The notes under the pieces are model-generated. The model searched no databases, had not been told where the DNA came from, and was given only the letters and a program-made list of their open reading frames with translations. From NCBI GenBank assembly GCA_003254905.1, contig QANU01101148.1, positions 86,773-150,772 on the forward strand: a stretch of 64,000 nucleotides of DNA, in the 5' to 3' direction. This DNA is from Nissolia schottii. Taxonomy: Eukaryota; Streptophyta; Magnoliopsida; Fabales; Fabaceae. Shown piece after piece: positions 48,854-62,537 of the stretch. The stretch's first letter is position 1. Each line of letters begins with the position of its first letter. The position numbers and the translations under genes are program-made.

Positions 48854-49306
48854 AATAAAAGTAAAAATCTTTTCAGGTATGAACTTGAGACTTGGAGACT
48901 GGAGTTTTGAGACCTTATTGGAGTCACGGGGTTTTCGGCGTTTTTAATAAAATAATATTCAGAACAGTAGTAGTAAGCATGTCATATTATGTATTTTGTC
49001 ATGTATTTTATTTTTGTTTTTCTGCTTCAGACTTTTATTTCTCTCGTGCAATGCCTTAGTCTTTGGCATAAGGGCTATTTGGATCGAAGAGGTTGTGATT
49101 TTTTATGACGTGACAGTATCAAAAGTCATTTATAACTGTTTGGAACAAATTAGCGGCATACTTTTAACTCCCCCAAAAGTTGATTTAGAAAGTTTATAGA
49201 AAAATTAAAACATGGAAAAAAACTTCAACTTAGTTTCTTTAGATTTTAATTTCAGTCAACTTCTACTTATTTTATTAGCTGTGGTTGATGATGCAGCGGT
49301 TACTGG
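48854..49306. other. 3' region of the F-box/kelch gene and spacer
   Basis: Likely 3' UTR (an ATAAAA-type poly(A) context is present), then AT-rich spacer. Nothing else was recognised. Confidence 0.4.
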
Positions 49307-49562
49307 AATGACGCAATACGTTAACTGTCACATCACCTCTTTCTATGTAGGCAAGCGAGACACATGAATTTTAAACTTAGTCTTTCTAAATTTTGAGTTC
49401 AATCAATTTTGTTTCTCTCAATTCAACAATCCAGTCACGTTAGTCAACTGTTGAATTGAAATTGATCGAAATTGATTGAGATGGACTAAGTTGAGAATTC
49501 ATGTCTTGCTTGCCGACGTGGAAGCGGTAATGTGATAGTTAACGTGTCACGTCGTTTCGTTA
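49307..49562. repeat. Long imperfect inverted repeat (foldback element)
   Basis: The left arm from about 49307 (acgttaactgtcacatcacc, gcaagcgagacacatgaatt) pairs with the right arm ending about 49562 (gaattcatgtcttgcttgcc, taatgtgatagttaacgtgt). The centre, near 49435, also pairs (caattcaaca with tgttgaattg). It is non-coding, so probably a MITE. Confidence 0.7.
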
Positions 49563-49678
49563 ATTTTTTGAATTGAGAGGGATGAAATTGTCCAAAAAAT
49601 TTTAGAAAAAAACAAAATTGATCGAACTCAAAATTTGGAGGGTTTAAGTTGAGGGTTTTTTTTTTTTATAAAACATTA

Positions 49679-49918
49679 CTTCGTTTGTTCACAAATGAGT
49701 GTCTTTTCAATAAATTTTTTTCACAAATATAGGTCATTTTAAAATTTTAATGTAGTATTAATTATGTTTTTTTTTTAATTTATCCTTATTTAATAAAGAA
49801 AATAAAAAAGGGATAATTTTGTCAAATTAATGTAAATTTTTTATGTATTCTTGTATTATTAATAATTTTTTAATAATTGTGCATAAACGTTATAAGTGGT
49901 TTATTTGTGAACGGAGAG
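49679..49918. mobile_element. Stowaway-like MITE, 240 bp
   Basis: The ends CTTCGTTTGTTCACAAAT and, inverted, CTCTCCGTTCACAAATAAAC lie between TA dinucleotides on both sides, as for Tc1/mariner-type MITEs. Confidence 0.7.
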
Positions 49919-52329
49919 TATGCTTTTTCTAACTTCTTCGACCCACACTTCAAGAAAAATGTCTCTTTCAATATAAAAAAAAAGAAGGAAAAAAAAAACC
50001 CACTCTTGATGAACATTGGGCATTTATAATTCACTTTTACTATTTTGCTGCAGCTGTTGCTCAACGTTCATCAACTGCGTTCATCCATCAACTATCGTGG
50101 AATATTGGTATAAGCACTTTTAAAGGAGAAAAATACATGATTGGCCTGAACACTCTTTCGAGGGAAAAATAAAAATGGATGAGTAAATATGATACATGAT
50201 GTACCGACAAGTTTGTACTACTATTCTATATAAAAATTAAATTAAAGCTAAAATTAATATATGTATGATAAAAAATTAACTTAAATTTTAAAATAATAAT
50301 AAGTTAAATATTTTTACTTTTTTAATTTAAATATTTTTTATTAATAGATAGCAATGATCTAAATAAATTTGTTTATAACTTACTCAATAAAAAAATTTAA
50401 ATAAATTTTTTTATATATATAAAAAAATAATTTTAGAGTTAAGTAGCCAAAAACTACAAATTAAAAATAAGCACTTCTATTAATGAATATTTTAAAACGG
50501 AATAATTATTTATAAATTAATTTTCATAGAAGACCTGTTCTAATAAACTTCATTTACATTTTTTTTGGTAAATAATGCTACTTCTTGACAAGGGACACTA
50601 GTAAAGATGAAAGAAGTATAGTAGAGAATCCCACCTCATCGAAACTCAACAAGGCTCGGTAATAAACTCACAAAGCCACATTAAAATCCTTGCCAAGGGA
50701 TTCAGGCCCCTCATTTTTTATGAAAAAAAAAGAGTACTTCACATAAAACTAATTAAAGAGACCCAAAAAGATTAAAAAAAAGAAAAAGCTGACATAACAT
50801 CAAAAAGAAGGAAAAAACATATAACCCAAAGTTAACTGCAATAAATCACCATTTGCACCATAGAGACACTCTTAGGAGATTCATTGACCTTAGAGACTAA
50901 ACACTTAATTAAGTTGTTCACTCAAATGAGCTGTAAATCCCTTTATAAGGCTTCAAGAGCACTATTTAATACTAACGGCCTGAAAGGTACAAAGAACTCA
51001 CATTTTTATTTTTAAATGTAAATATTAATATTATTGTAAAAAATATATTGAATTTTTTTTTTATGGTTTGTAGCATACAAGATGCGAACCCAAAGACGGG
51101 GAAAGACGTGCATCCACAAGGAAGACGACAATCCCTACTAAATAAAACTACCCTCCCACCCTTTGCAAAACACGCACAACATGAACAAGGAGATCCTCAT
51201 TAAAAATCTTCACAGGGAGAAGCCGAATGGAACAAACCCCTTGATTTTTAAGGTAAGAAAAAGAGTACTCCACTCATGCAAATTAAGGGCCCAACCCCAT
51301 AAAAGCACAAAAAAAACCCAACAAAATGCTTAGCATATCAATTCAGCACCACTTCAAGCAATACACTTAGCATAACCACTTTCATTCGGCAAGTCACCTA
51401 TCTCAGCAACTCAGTTAGGAGTCACTCCAAGCAAACATCACACACTAGCAAATACATAGCCCCACCCACTGCTCTTGTGAAGAGACCTTGCAATATTGAA
51501 ACTCATACATAAAAAAAAAATTAAAAAATAAAAAAAAGAAGTGGAATTCAAAGCTAATAATCTAGAAACCATCAAGCATTCATAAAAAAGCACCACACTC
51601 AATCTGATTAAGACAGCTTAGTGTTCCACAAACACTTTTGGCTACAAAACTTAAGACTTTAGAAAATGCACTTCTACACGATAAAGCTTGGAAACATTGT
51701 ACATATGCACAACTTACTTAGTATCTCAATCAAAAACTCATCTAAACTCACCAAGATCACAAAGTCATTCATCGACAGTAAATTTTCCCCCTCCAAAAGC
51801 ACATAGAAACCACAAGATAAGAACCTACATTAATTCCTCCAAACTCGCACTCTTAGAAATTCATAGTCTCCAAAACAAGCGCACCTAAGATAGATAAAGG
51901 ACTAGATGGACCCTAGTGCATCCAACAAGGAAGATAATTCAACAAGCTTTCAATAACAATCAACATCAACCATACGTTCCCCCACAGAACACATAATACT
52001 AGGGGAACAATTAACAAAAATCTAAATTGGCACAAGCACCATACCAAACATAATCTAGGTATTAATTTTGTCAAAATAACCATATCACAATAAAAAATAG
52101 CATACTTGAAAACACAACACTCACAACACATATCAGATAAATATGGCATTATAGGGAAGTTGTTCAAAGATTTAGTTATTGTTTAGAGCATAGAATCCGC
52201 CAATGTTGAAGCCAAAATTTCACTGAAATAGCCGCTTCAAAATGACAAGCTATCTTGTTTTAAAAAAATGCATTTATTTCTAATGCGAAAAACCACCCGA
52301 ATAGGTTGTCTACCACTCTTTCTTGTAGT
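49919..52329. other. AT-rich and A-rich spacer, repeat-like
   Basis: 50230-50560 is extremely AT-rich. 50560-52190 is A-rich on the plus strand with no open frame of a known family. It might be the 3' non-coding part of the adjoining minus-strand LINE or another decayed element. Confidence 0.4.
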
Positions 52330-54480
52330 TTCAATCAATGCTCACATTTAGTCAAGCCTCAAAGAATTGTCTTGCACATCCAAGTGACACCCACACAACA
52401 CCCCACTTTTCTAACCATACCGACCAGATTTTTTGAGCAAAATTACATCTAAAAAATAAGTGATCCACTGGTTCCTCCTCTTTATTACAAAGAACACACC
52501 GTACATCATTCAACTGTACAATATGTCGTGCGTTGAGCCGGTCCTTGGTGTTTAATCTCCCCAAAACTACAAACTATGCTAGCAGCTCTACACGTGGAGG
52601 AACCAACCCTTTACACACTTGTGTGGAGAAATTAAAACTATTTGCCTTTTGAGATTGAGCCATGAAAGACCCTGCAAACTTGGTGATAGATTTAATCGAG
52701 AAATTCCTACACTTATCATACTTCCATACTACTTTGTCAGTCAGGCTGGCATTCAACTTGGCATTGAGCATATTATTATGTAGTTCATTGAGTAACTCGA
52801 GCTTCCATTGAAAAAGTTGACCTCTCCATTGGAAACTCCAAATCCATTGTAACCTATCCCAAAAGCCATGCTCTGTGATCTTGCATTTCTAAAGGCTGGG
52901 TATAGAATATAGTCTTGAAAATAAGTCCCTTAGCCTTTTCTCTCCGAGTCAAAGATCTTCCCAAAATAGTGCTCTTTCCTTGTTGCCAACTTCCATTTAG
53001 ATTCGAAGCTCGCTAATTTCTTGCATCCATGCATTACTCACACAGATGGAACAGATACCTTGCCAAGGTCCGCCATTTGGCTTGTGAATCACAACCTCAG
53101 AAATACCATTGATTTCAATCTGATTGCATGATCTGACAACATTATTCCATGATGGGCATTCTTCCTTTGCAAAATGTCACCACCATTTAAATAATGGCGT
53201 GACATTCTTGGGGGTCAAATCCCCCCAGCTCTTTTGGGAGTAGTATTTGACTCCATTTAATGAGAGGAATACCACGGTCGCCATTTGATTTTCCAAAGAA
53301 AAACCAACATTGGAAACCACTGATTTTTTGTTGCACATGTTTTGGCATCTAGAATATACTCAAATAGTATGGCAGGAGGCTATTGATGATTAATTTAATC
53401 AGAACAATTTTCCTTGCTTTCGATAAATACTTAAAACGCCACATACTCAGCTTGTCCTCAATCTTCTAAATCTATCACAGGTTGCCAAGGGCTACCCAAC
53501 CTTGGATTTTCCCCAATTGTATCCCCAAGGAGACAAAAGGGATAGACGCTATTCTGCACCCCATGATCTTAATCATCCTATTTACCCCTCAGGCTTCTTG
53601 TTCCTCTTTAGCCGTTAAACTGTCTCACATATAATTAAAGCCCCATCAAGAATTTGATAGCCAGCCACGAATGCACTCTAAGTTTCACCAATTAGGCCTC
53701 TTTTCAATCTCCTCCTCGTAAGTACCTTTGAGATGACTTTGTAATAGGGCAGTAATCTATCATATTGCAAGCACCTTATTCAATTTTTGGAATTAGAGCA
53801 ACCAAGTCAAATTTCTCTCTTTCTCTAGCTTCCCATTGGCAAACAAGTCCAACACAACGTCACTGAATTCTTTCCCAATATCCGACCACATATTTCTGAT
53901 AAACATGAAATTGAAGTTGTCGACTTCGTTAGCCTTAGATGGATCACAAGACCAAACTGTATCTTTGATTTCCTCCATTAGTGGCATTACCTCAAGAAGC
54001 CTTGGTTGATTATCAAATATTGTATTGACCAGTCCAGGAAGGATGGGTATTATAGGGTCCTCACCATCAAGAATGTACAAACTCTTATAAAAGTTGTTTA
54101 CTTCTCTCTTGATCGAACATAATTTGTGTAGGACTTTATCCCCCACTTTCAGTTTTAAGATCATCTTTCTTTTTCTTCTCACATTAACCTGAGAATGAAA
54201 GTACGTACCTCATGTTCTTATCCATTTCTTTAGCCATCTTTGCACGAGAGAGTTGTTTCCAATGGATATCCTTCCTCTCAGCCCATTTTTTCGTTTACCC
54301 CTATCAGAGCAATCCTTCTAGCCAGAGTAGCTTCATCATCCCTGAATTATTCAATCAATAAGTCCATACATCAGATTTAATCTTCCACCTTTTTGATCTT
54401 GTCATTGATTAAACCAAACTCTTCCTTATTCCATCGTCGAATTCGATTTCAGATTTGCTTTAGCTTTTTCGTGATATTAC
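52330..54480 (-). pseudogene. LINE (non-LTR retrotransposon) relic, minus strand
   Basis: Reading down the minus strand: an RT-upstream block (WAERKDIHWKQLSRAKMAKE near 54250), a region VNNFYKSLYILDGEDPIIP (54110-54050), a late RT block (LSMWRFKYLSKARKIVLIKL near 53430) and a zinc-binding RT-associated domain (CVLCNKEEEPVDHLFFRCNF, 52510-52450). Stops and frameshifts are frequent. The endonuclease domain is missing, so it is 5'-truncated. Confidence 0.75.
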
Positions 54481-55678
54481 AACCTGACACACACAAAAAT
54501 GTCAATTCTAATGCACAATAGTATAATAATTTATAACTAAGCAACCCCTAAAACGTAATAAAGGAGCTAACCTAGGTTGTCTCACAAGGAAGTAAGCAAT
54601 TTAGCTCTATTCTATTTAAGTAAAGTAATTTGGGGGGTTGAATGGTTTTTACAAATAAAATAAAAGAAAATATACAAAATAGAAAGGGAAATGCCATGCA
54701 CACGGTTCTTCATAGATCATAAATTAATTATCATCGGTTTCACAAATCAATGTTCATAAGAGGGATTGTGGTTTATTAGTCAAAGATCTCCAACTAACAT
54801 GCAATTTACCTAAGATATCGTGATTTCTTTCTCCTAAACATTAAATAATACAAGAATTAACAACCAATATTTTGGTCTCAAATACCTATACTAATTTTAT
54901 ATCCAATTGCACAACTTACTCTAATCAAATTAATTCCCGAAATTTCCTTTGCCAGCTTGGATAATCCTAATTAATCAATTTGAATTACCAATCCTAACAA
55001 ATCCTAATTCAATAAATCATACAATCATCAAGATTCATCAATTTAGAATTAATCCTAACCAATAGCATGCAGTCACTATGTTATTAATTAGAGAAGAATG
55101 AGGGATAATTATGAACAATCATTAAGCACTAGAACCTCAAATTAATCCTAATCCTAGAATTACCGCATATAATGTATTAGAAAACTAATCCTCCATGAAT
55201 GGAGGATTCAAATGCATAATAATTGTCACACCTCAACTTGGAACGTGACCGGAATGCAAGGGATTAATTCCTTACAGAAGCCTCTTAGGAATGCTTTTCG
55301 TAAATACATACACTTTAATTAAAACAAATAAAACCTTCCTTTTCTAAATAAACATAAACTCTTTTACAATGAACATAAATATATATGAGATAAAATATAC
55401 GACTTGTCCGAAGATCTTGCCTGTATACAATTGGAGTGCTCTAGACAAGACTTAATAGGTAGCTTCACCTCAAGGTGAACTGCTGACTCTTGGATTCTGA
55501 CGTCGCTACACTGACTATAAACTTCATGCTTTGCTACGCTACTTCAAAACCTGTAACTGGAGGAGAAGGTTGAGAGGTGAAAACTCTGAGAAGAGTCTTA
55601 GCGAATGGTTGTTCGCACGACGACATGGGACACTTCGAAAACATGACATGCAGATGCAGTACATAATATATAACAAGC
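54481..55678. repeat. Unclassified retrotransposon-derived spacer
   Basis: Two segments: 54481-55225, AT-rich with recurring taatcctaa words, and 55228-55678, starting tgtcacacctcaacttggaa, which resembles the start of a Ty3 chromovirus LTR. No second copy in the window supports borders. Confidence 0.4.
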
Positions 55679-57885
55679 ATGAAACATTTTTATGATATTT
55701 GGGTTCTTGATTATGATATCTTAATTCAGATTAGATTGGTTAAGAAGAATCATCAATCTATTTCTTTTAAAGTTAGTGTTGGTGCTTCTCGATGGGGGTG
55801 TGTTGCAGTGTATGCTAGTTCGATTCCGGTTATCCATAGTGATTTTTGGTGGTATCTTATTGCTCTCGTGCTCTATTTTAGTTGCCGTGGCTTCTGTTAG
55901 GGAATTTTAACAAGGTGCCGCATAAGAATGAGGTTCAAGGTAGGGAGTTTGTTACTCGGCGAGTGCATGAATTTCAACATTGCCTTGATTCTTGTGCGAT
56001 GCTGGATATGGGAGCTGTGGGGAATAGATTTACTTGGTCTTGTAGTATGCGGGGACGACCAACATTATTCAAACGGTTGGACAGAGTGGTGGCTAATTGG
56101 GAATAAGGATGTTTGTTTCCTAATGTTTATGGTGATATGATCCCAAGCTAGAATATACTCTCACCATCATCTTCTTCTATTGCGTTGAGAGTGTCTTTTT
56201 TTTCTTTCCAGTCTCATCTATTTATTTTGTTAGTAATCTTGGCAACTATTTGGGATATTTGCTAACACAAGGGAGGACGTCTAAAACTGACTTTCAGTTC
56301 CTCAGTGGTTGGAAGTCTAAGTTGTTGACTCTTGCTAAATTAGTGCTACCGACTCTTCCGATTTATAATATGCAAACTATTTGGACTCCCTAAAACATTT
56401 GTAATGATATTGACCGTGTGATTAGTCATTTTGTCTAGAGGAAAAATTCTGGTTCTGGGTTGCATCTGGTTAGTTGGGAGAAAATAGCTCAATCCTATGC
56501 TAGAGGTGGGCTTGGTTTGTGAGAAGCTTGTGGGACTAATATGGTGTTGATTGGGGAGATGTAAAAACCTTAGTGTATATTGGTAAGTTGATTTTAGAAA
56601 TACCTTTCCAATGCATATATTGCTTCTTTGAAAATCTTGTCGAATTGTTATCCTACTTGGAAGGCTATTTTTCATGCTTTTGATGTTCCTCTACGAGGTA
56701 CGTTTCTTTCTGGTTTGACAACTGGCTAGGTGATGATCGTCTTTGTGAGTTGGTTCCGTTTGTTCATATTTGAAACTCGTGGTTACGTGTTTGTGATATT
56801 TGGCAAGATGGCTTGTGAATTTTCTATAGGCTCTTTATGCTTATGATTGATCTCGTGAGTCAGAGACTTCATCAGGTTGTATTGTGGCTTCATAAGGATA
56901 TGGGTGATTGCTTGGTTCATGGTGAAGGCACGTCGGGTATTGGAAACATGCAGCATTGCAGAACTTAACTTGCAGGAGGATTGGGCTTGGGCAATTACCA
57001 ACAATGGAAAAGTGTAAGCATCTTTTTTGGCTAGCTATGCATAATTCTCTTTCGACTAATTCTATTAGATGTCACTGTGGTATTGCAACATTTCCAGTGT
57101 ACCCGTTGTGACTTAGATGAGGAAATTATTTTGCATTATCTTTACTTATGTCCCAAAGTGATGGATATCTGGTTTGCTGTGGGGGTTTAGTTTCTGTCGA
57201 ATGTGGTGACTGATCATCGTCCTTGGCTGAATAGCTTCCATGAGAGTAGTGATACTTTTCTTTGGTGTATACAATTTGGTGGATTTGGAGGTCTTGTAAC
57301 GCAAAGGTTATCGGTGGTAATTGCACGATTCCCCCGTTATTGTTTCTAATATCAAGTGTGATTTGTTGGTTGCTACTTTTGTTGACGCGAGTGTGGTGCA
57401 TCATTCTATTGATTGCTTTGGCAATGGCCATTGAATGGTTGGGTCAATTTGAATGTCGATGGTAGTTCGTGTGGCAACCCGGGGGATGTGGGATTTAGTG
57501 GTTAGATTAGATGGGATGATGGTCATTGGAGAATTAGGTTCATTGGCTTCATTAGGATAGTGGAGAATCTCCTTTCTCAGCTTATGGTGGTGAGATATGG
57601 GCTCAAGCTACCTTGGGACCATGATTTTCGACGAGTTCGTTGTGAGAGTGATTCAGTTGATGCTATGAATCTTATTAATTATCATTTTGTTTAGGTTGTT
57701 ATTTGCGATTGACTTCGTTGTGATTGAGTTGTGGAGGTTAAACAAATCCTCAGAGAGGCTAATTCTTGTGTTGATTGGCTAGCCAAGTAGGGGTCTTTGG
57801 ATGGATTGCTCTTTGTTGAGATTGTTGATCCCTGCTTGGGATTCAACCCCTCCTACGTGAGGACTTTCAAAGAACTTATTTTTTG
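55679..57885 (+). pseudogene. LINE relic, plus strand, with RT core missing
   Basis: Starts in an endonuclease domain (LLGNFNKVPHKNEVQGREF, then MGAVGNRFTWSCSMRGRP and FKRLDRVVANWE at 55882-56106), followed by short RT-end fragments. A zinc-binding block lies near 57010-57150. An RNase H-like end reads GWVNLNVDGSSCGNPGDVGF and REANSCVDWLAK (57435-57790). Catalytic RT motifs were not found, so an internal deletion is likely. Many stops. Confidence 0.7.
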
Positions 57886-58965
57886 AGCATAGTCTTCTTT
57901 TATTATTCTGATGTATCAACAAAAAAAACTAATCGCAATTTTACAAGACATAATCCTTTTAATTCATCTTAATTCAGGGTCAAAATACAAAGTTAAAATT
58001 TTATTTATAAGATCTTTAATTTTAGTTATGAGATCTTTGTGGGTTAAAAACATAAATCATATACCTACAATTTCAACCCCTCGACCAATTTGGTCCCAAA
58101 CATTAGTCGTAGAAATTCTAAAACGAGTAGGAAACATTGAAATAATTTAAGGATACTATTGTTAACTTATAAAAAGATTTTGGTCCTTCATCTTAATAAT
58201 TTAACTAGTCCTTTCTAATAATTTAAAAATAATTGGCCTTTTCTTCATAATTGATCATTGTTAACTATCCTTAATGTTTATTTTCTCCTAACAAGTGTAC
58301 TCATGTCTACACAGTAAGTAATATTTGGGTTCTTGATAACAAATCAATTAAGATTGAGCTTGACGTTTGGACGATAGGAATCGAAGTTATACTTTTACTA
58401 ATTTAGCTTATTAATTTATAGAAATTAATTTTAATGCATTATAATTGTACATTTGTTGACTCTCATACTAACTACTTCAAAATTTTTGCATTTAATATTA
58501 TATATGATCTAAGATTGGTGTAGTAGCAAAGAGTATGAATAATATACATGAGAACCTAAATTTCAACCTTATTGTGATCAATGCAATTTCTGAAGTATAA
58601 AATAATGATCTTGTTAAACTTTTTAAAGTTAGTTGTGCATCAAAACTAGATAATGGTAATTTATAAGGAAGTTCCACCTTAGTTCCGGAGAAAAATACAA
58701 GCACACATTCATAAAGACAATTTGTAGTGTCTGAAAAAAAAGAAAAAGATATCAAAAACTGGATCGGTTACCCTGATTCTAGCTGGCTTTACACAAGCTA
58801 GAAACAATGAGTTCATAGGGCTCCAATGTGATCGTGTAAGCACAAGCTCTGAAACTCCAGATCTACAAATCAATCATCTTACCATACAAAACTGCACTAG
58901 AGCATAGAATGGAAATGGATGCCCCTGCAACGCATCAAATTTCTAAATTATTAGCGTGAAACTTA
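57886..58965. other. AT-rich spacer
   Basis: No reading frame or repeat recognised. It ends at the undetermined base 58966. Confidence 0.45.
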
Positions 58966-58966
58966 N

Positions 58967-61900
58967 AAAGCGAGTGAATGTGGCATTCCCGTATGGTGAA
59001 GCTTTCGAAGTGGAAAAAGTTGAGGCACTACCTACTTGAACACCAAATCAAATTGATATCCAGAGTCGATCCTATCAAACAAAGATTTGATGACCAAAGC
59101 AGTCTTGACAGGCCGATTAGCAAAATGGGCCTTGACTCTGCTGGAATATGACAGAGAATACGTCCCAACCAAAAGTCTAATGGGAGTGGAGAAGAACGGA
59201 ACGGTTTTCCCAAGACCACAAACAAGCGTTCGAGAACGCCGATGCGGAAGCGACTTAAGAGTCCGATAACCTGCTCTACCTAAATCATTTCCCTTGCGCC
59301 TAGGTCTGGGATCGAGCCCTTCTATGGCAAATTAGGTATTAAGTCATAGATGCGCCTTTCGACTGGCATTCAGTCCTCCAACACCAACTGCTGAAATAGC
59401 AGCGCTTATACCCCCAACTGATTCAATGTCACTTGGGATCGGATCCTTCCTAAATTCATTTCCCCCTCCGAAATCGATGATTCTTGGCTACTTGATTAGG
59501 CATTTCCATCTCTCAAACTAGAAAGCGCTTTAGCTTAGGGCTGATCTTCAAAGCTAAGTTCAAAGCTCCTTACTTCTTTTTATACCGCAAGTGACGAACT
59601 ATAGCCATTCGCGGTCACCGCTGTCCTACTTTACTTTTTTATTAAACCTCACCCGGAAAGCGAACCCAAGGCAAATCTCGCCCCATCAAGCATTTTCACT
59701 CGAGCGGAAACAGCTGACCAAGAGACAAGAGCTACCTCACCAGACTCCATAGCTCCTAAGGCTTCTAGAGAGTCTTACTAATGGCATACTTTTTCAGTCG
59801 AATGCTCCTGGGCAGAAGATGACATAGACTATGCCTTTTATTCAAAAGAGCCATCACAGCTTATGAAAGAGCAGCTTGGAAATGGCTAATTAGTTTAAGG
59901 TACTGACCAACTGAGACGGAGAGAGCCCTTTTTCAGTGTTGTCGGAATAGGACCTTTTGGTGGTTTAAAGGGCATTACATTAGGACTTTAGTAAAGAGAG
60001 TACGACTTTGGTTCCAGAGATAGCGATTCGGCTTAGTTCAAATAGAAGTAAACAGTTCAACTTATCCCAACCCGGAAAGACTCTTTTTAAGCTTAAGAGA
60101 ATAGAATGTCCCAGCTTGGTCTTAAGGTAGTGAAGTGAGCCATTAAATTCGCTCTGCTAAGGAATCAAGCATCCAATCCGATAAGAGCATCAAATACGAG
60201 AGACGGAAGAAAGAGCGTAGTAGTAAAGGAAGAGCCCACTTGCGTACTCCAAAGTGGAAAGTGATCCTAGTTCTTGGCACTGGGAAGATCTCCTTAAGGG
60301 TAAGGAGCAATAGACGGAATTATACCAGAAGTCTAGGCCCCTTTTTCGTAGTTAGTCTGGTACCAAGAATGGTGGAATAAGTTTGAAGGTAATCTCGTAT
60401 TCTAAAAAAGAAAATTCTGTTATTTGTTATTAAAATAGCTTGCCTTTCCTGCTTCAAGGCGTTGGGTTGCTTTAGAGAAATGCGTTTTCTATTTTCTAAT
60501 TCGTTAACAGAGGAAGAAAGCATAGGCAATCAATCAAATCGGGTAGAAAGCTATGAATGTAGAGAAAAAGGGAAACCATGACGAAGGGTCGTACACATCA
60601 GTGAACGGAAGGAAAGGGGGTGACGGGACCAGACAAGGGCTAGTCTTGCAAAGTATAAAGCAGTTCACATAAGCCTTTCTTTCGGCAAGGGGCAAAGCGC
60701 CAAGGCAAGAAGGAAGGCAGACAACGGATTCTAGGAACATTCCCCACCCTCAGCCCTTAACTCGGAACTAAACCCTCTGGCTTCAAGCTAGAATCTATGT
60801 TTTGAAAATATATATAGTAATTGGTTAGCTAACGTAACCCTTTCCGTAAATGAAATACCTCTTTCGCTTTCTCTCTAGCAAACGAAGCGAATGGAAAAAT
60901 TCGATTGTAGGACTAGAAGGTAAGTAATGAGACAAGTCGTAGCAGGGTCTACCTAATTCTTATTGAGAAAAAAGAAAGCCAAGAAAGAGAACTGTTAACA
61001 TCATCTTTCTCTTTCGAGATGCTTTTCATAGCGTATAGAAAGACTCTTTTTGTCCTGCTTTAGTCCCTTTCTTTGATCTTTGAACCTTGTAATAGTTATT
61101 CCAATTGTCAGTCTTATTTCACCTTTCTCTACTCTTACTCTTACCTTCTCATTTTAGGCCTACCTTCTTTCCTCGATGATTTGTTTGGATAGACTTATTC
61201 TCCCAAGCTTCCTTCTACGATTCCGAACTCTGAAACGGAGTGAAAGAACCGAATCTCCGAAAGGAGCATTCGACTTCATCAGTGCGGCTAAGCTTTGAAC
61301 AAGAAAAAGTATACGATACGCGCGAGAAGAAAGAGAGTGAATTAGATAGAGTTACCTACAGAAAGCCAGACGAAGGATGAGAAGGAATGGGGTAAAAAGC
61401 CACCTGGCTAAGAAAGATAAAAGCAGAAGAACAAGTGAAAACGGCATTCGGGAGATAAGGTAAACTTTCCTTGCTTGGAAGCAGCTACAACAAAGACTGA
61501 TTATGGACCTTAGATCACTAAAGGATAAGGCAGAATCTATCAAATCAAGAGAAGGCTACACTTGCGTGTTTTCGCGCTTGGTTGATGGAAGAGATTTCAT
61601 CTAAGTTACAGGTTCCGCTTAAGAAGGCGAATCCATAATGAATGCGGCTGGACACAAAGAAAGGTTGGGAACTTATCTTTCTAATGGGATTGGTGACTCT
61701 GTCCCCGCTTAATTGCCTTCACAACCCACCTTCCGCTTCTCACTTATTTCCCGATAGCAGCATAGTAGCTATTTTGAAGTAATCCCTTTCGCCCTGGTAC
61801 ATGGCCTTGGCATGAACTCTATCCTAATCCGAAACAAAAAGTGGAAGGTGAGCTAGATCGGCCAGTTCTGACACGACCGAACAAGCCGGCGTCGATGATA

Positions 61901-62536
61901 GGTTGAGATTGACCCTAACCACACTCAGGAGGATACACGGAAACCCCCGCTGGTATGCCGGGCGTATACTCGGATTGTTTGGTAACAACCGTCCCAACCG
62001 TTCAATCAACCAAATCGACAACGAACGGGCCCTCTGTTATATATGGAATGTGAGGTGGATATGCGCTACCAGTCCAGGTGTGATTAAGACTGAACCAAGA
62101 ACATCACTGGTTCAACCAAATACCGGCTCGATACGGTTTCTTCATCACAATCCCTCCTCTTCATTTAGCATACGGGCTTTATACTAAAGAAAGGAAGCCA
62201 TAGAGAATGACTAATGGACAGACCAGACCGCATAAATACTTACTACTGGAATAGACAAAAAAAAAGAAGGGATTCACAGGCAGTGAAGGCAACCAAGGGA
62301 GAGGAATCATTCCATTCAAATCACTAGTTCGGGAGCTCATCAACTACACAACCAGACCCAGCTTTTTCCAAGCTCAACAGATTATTGTCATTCATTCAAT
62401 TAAGGAGTCATGCTTACCTTTCAGGTAGTGGTAAAGCCAAAGAAGAATGATAATTGAGAAAGTTTTCTTCTTATTTATGGACTAGAACGACCTAAAGTAG
62501 CTAAATAAGTAGTGAAAGTAAGCTCCTGGCTAAAAT
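58967..62536. other. Mitochondrial-genome-like segment (NUMT or assembly join)
   Basis: Base composition is more even (higher GC) than all neighbouring spacer. Text is dense in purine-rich gaaag and pyrimidine-rich ctttc words with no long frames, as in plant mitochondrial intergenic DNA. No recognised mitochondrial gene, rRNA or tRNA was found. The segment is bounded by N at 58966 and N at 62537. Assignment to mitochondrial origin is by style and cannot be proved without a search. Confidence 0.5.
58994..59185 (+). pseudogene. Ty3 RNase H fragment with frameshift
   Basis: One frame reads LRHYLLEHQIKLISRVDPIK; after a shift near 59085 another frame reads VLTGRLAKWALTLLEYDREY and VPTKSLMG. This is the RNase H core of a Ty3 polyprotein. 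Such nuclear retroelement scraps are common in plant mitochondrial genomes. Confidence 0.7.
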
Positions 62537-62537
62537 N

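Noticed and set aside
61903-62187. 94-codon ORF in the mitochondrial-like segment
   Set aside because: No recognised mitochondrial protein; such chance ORFs are frequent in plant mitochondrial spacer.
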